Shown here one piece after another: positions 4,159 to 5,672 of a stretch of DNA of 5,672 bases. A model generated the notes under the pieces. It did not search any database, had not been told where the DNA came from, and worked only from the letters and a program-made list of their open reading frames with translations. Made by a program: the position numbers and the translations under genes. The stretch's first letter is position 1. Each line of letters opens with the position of its first letter. The stretch comes from an uncultured Thermoleophilia bacterium (GTDB lineage: Bacteria > Actinomycetota > Thermoleophilia > UBA2241): NCBI GenBank assembly GCA_903921965.1, contig CAIXSE010000440.1, positions 1-5,672 on the forward strand, given 5' to 3'.

Positions 4159-5672
4159 TCAGCGGGCCGTCTTCAGGCGCGCCGAGATGAGCTCGATGAG
4201 GTCCTGGAGCTGGGGGTCGTGGCCGTCCTTGAGCTGGCGCTCGATCTTACGGACGGCGTGGATCACGGTGCTGTGGTCGCGGCCCCCGAAGCGCCGGCCG
4301 ATCTCCGGCGTCGACGCTTCGGTGAGTTCACGAGAGAGGTACATGGCGATGTGGCGCGCGTGGACGACGTCCTGCGTGCGCCGGTTCCCGCGCAAGTCGT
4401 TCACGTGCAGGCCGACCTGGCGCGCGACCTCTCCCTGTACCATCTCGACGGTGACCTGGTGCTGGTACACCTTGGGGAGGATGTCCTTGAGCGCCTCGCG
4501 GGCGACCTCCCTGGTGACCTCCTGCCCGTGGATCGACGCGTAGCTCACCACGCGCGTGAGGGCGCCGTGGAGCTCGCGGATGTTCGTCGTGACCTTGGAG
4601 GCGATCCAGTCCAGCACCTCGGGTTCGGCGATCTGGAAGCCCTCCCACTTCACCTGCGTGCGCAGGATGGCGATGCGGGTCTCGAGGTCGGGGCGGCCGA
4701 TGTCGACGACGACGCCCTGGCCGAAACGCGAGCGCAGGCGCTCTTCGAGCGCTTCCAGCTCGCGTGGCTGCCGGTCGCTCGTGATCACGATCTGCTTGCC
4801 GGCCTCGTACAGGGCGTTGAACGTGTGGAAGAACTCGACCTGCGTCTGCTGCTTCTCGGCGAGGAACTGCACGTCGTCGATGAGCAGCACGTCGTTCTCG
4901 CGGTACGTCTGTTTGAAGCCCTCGATGCGGGCCTTGTCGGTGACCGCGTTGATGAAGTCGTCGGTGAAGCGCTCGACGGTGACGTAGCGGATCGTGAGGT
5001 CCGGGTGCACCTCGATCGCGGCGTGACCGATGGCCTGGATGAGGTGCGTCTTGCCGAGGCCCGTGTCGGCGTAGATGAACACGGGGTTGTACGCCGAGGC
5101 CGGCGCCTCCGCGACGCTGCGCGCGACGGCGGCCGCGTACTGGTTGGCCGGCCCGGTCACGAAGCGGTCGAAGACGTAGCGGGGGTTGAGGTCGCCGAGC
5201 ACGTGCGGGGCGCCAGCATTCGGAGGCCGCCGTTTGCCGGGCGGCCGCCGGGGCGGAGCCGGGGCGGCTTCCCCGACGGGGGGCGCGTCCTCGCGGGGCG
5301 GCTCGGGCTCGGGGGTCCTCGCCTGCTCCGCGCGGGCGTCGACCACCACGCGGAGGTCGACGGAGTCGCCGAGCACCGCCGCCAGCGACTCCGCGATCGG
5401 CGTGCGCAGGCGCTCCTCGACCCAGTCCCTGGTGAAGTCGTTCGGCACCGCGATGACGAACCCGCCGTCTTCCAGCCCCAGGGGCAGCATGCGCTCCACC
5501 CACATGCGGTACGCGGCCTCGGGCATGCGCGTGGAGAGGAGCTTCTTCGTCTCCTCCCAGATGAGTGTCAGCTGGTCGTCCGTCTGCGTCCCGTCCCTCG
5601 GTTCCGGGATGCGGCGGCGCGCCCCGGGGTGCGTGGAGTCGTCGGTCAGAGGATGCTCTCGAGGAAGGTGGC
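4159..5672 (-). CDS. dnaA: chromosomal replication initiator DnaA (start not resolved, may lie outside window)
   Basis: DnaA is the AAA+ initiator that binds DnaA boxes, melts the origin and recruits the helicase. The frame is open from the TGA at 4159-4161 to the right edge: at least 503 codons. Numbering from the first in-frame ATG (5524-5526): end of domain I at 1-62, proline-rich domain II about 65-108, [10 protein letters not shown] at 114-123, Walker [10 protein letters not shown] at 153-161 (Lys159), Walker B LLIDDVQF at 214-221, arginine-finger region RLRSRF with Arg267, sensor 2 NIRELHGAL with Arg317, and domain IV with the DNA-binding signature GGRDHSTV at 414-421. That ATG cannot be the true start, because the preceding codons ([18 protein letters not shown]) encode the first helix of domain I. 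No ATG, GTG or TTG lies in frame before it; CTG at 5647-5649 (LTDDSTHPG) is a possible start, otherwise the start is off-window. The first Walker A glycine is replaced by alanine. The promoter is outside the window. Confidence 0.97.
   Translation of the reverse strand, partial: HLPREHPLTDDSTHPGARRRIPEPRDGTQTDDQLTLIWEETKKLLSTRMPEAAYRMWVERMLPLGLEDGGFVIAVPNDFTRDWVEERLRTPIAESLAAVLGDSVDLRVVVDARAEQARTPEPEPPREDAPPVGEAAPAPPRRPPGKRRPPNAGAPHVLGDLNPRYVFDRFVTGPANQYAAAVARSVAEAPASAYNPVFIYADTGLGKTHLIQAIGHAAIEVHPDLTIRYVTVERFTDDFINAVTDKARIEGFKQTYRENDVLLIDDVQFLAEKQQTQVEFFHTFNALYEAGKQIVITSDRQPRELEALEERLRSRFGQGVVVDIGRPDLETRIAILRTQVKWEGFQIAEPEVLDWIASKVTTNIRELHGALTRVVSYASIHGQEVTREVAREALKDILPKVYQHQVTVEMVQGEVARQVGLHVNDLRGNRRTQDVVHARHIAMYLSRELTEASTPEIGRRFGGRDHSTVIHAVRKIERQLKDGHDPQLQDLIELISARLKTAR

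Noticed and set aside
4328..5503. A 391-codon minus-strand frame overlapping dnaA in another phase
   Set aside because: It is a shadow of dnaA; the in-phase product carries all DnaA motifs.

Overview
The window is the replication-origin neighbourhood of a bacterial chromosome. Every gene lies on the minus strand, so transcription reads right to left: dnaA, then an intergenic origin, dnaN, a small S4-domain gene (yaaA-like), recF, a DUF721/dciA gene, and the first part of gyrB. The DNA is very GC-rich, with strong G/C preference at third codon positions and alanine-, arginine- and proline-rich linkers. High GC, a dciA-type gene between recF and gyrB, and G/C-shifted DnaA boxes suggest Actinomycetota. 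An S4 gene between dnaN and recF (the arrangement known from Bacillota) and a RecF signature of the SQGEQR type, unlike the one I recall for Streptomyces and Mycobacterium, suggest a deep-branching lineage of Coriobacteriia or Thermoleophilia type rather than a classical actinomycete. This placement is inferred without a database search.

Layout from right to left: 5672-4159 is dnaA, whose start is not visible as ATG, GTG or TTG in the window. 4158-3841 is a 318-nt gene-free stretch with several DnaA-box-like 9-mers on both strands and an AT-rich patch beside dnaN, the best oriC candidate. 3840-2707 is dnaN. 2710-2495 is a 71-codon S4 gene that appears to start with CTG in a 4-base CTGA overlap with the dnaN stop. 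2513-1206 is recF, overlapping the S4 gene by 19 nt. 1205-1015 is a 191-nt gap with short tandem repeats and a possible weak promoter. 1014-490 is the DUF721/dciA gene. 489-353 is a 137-nt gap with a possible terminator and an extended -10 promoter for gyrB. 352-1 is the first 117 codons of gyrB.

The genes form a functional set. DnaA melts the origin between its own gene and dnaN. DciA is the helicase-loading factor found where DnaC or DnaI is absent. DnaN is the sliding clamp. RecF acts at gaps and stalled forks. GyrB supplies the ATPase of gyrase that relieves supercoiling. dnaN, S4 and recF overlap and are very likely co-translated. dciA and gyrB follow gaps large enough to hold their own control elements. 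No mobile element, CRISPR array, tRNA or rRNA was seen. I found no previously undescribed system. The points most worth checking are the CTG start of the S4 gene, the internal insertion in RecF, the altered Walker A of DnaA, and the gyrB leader.
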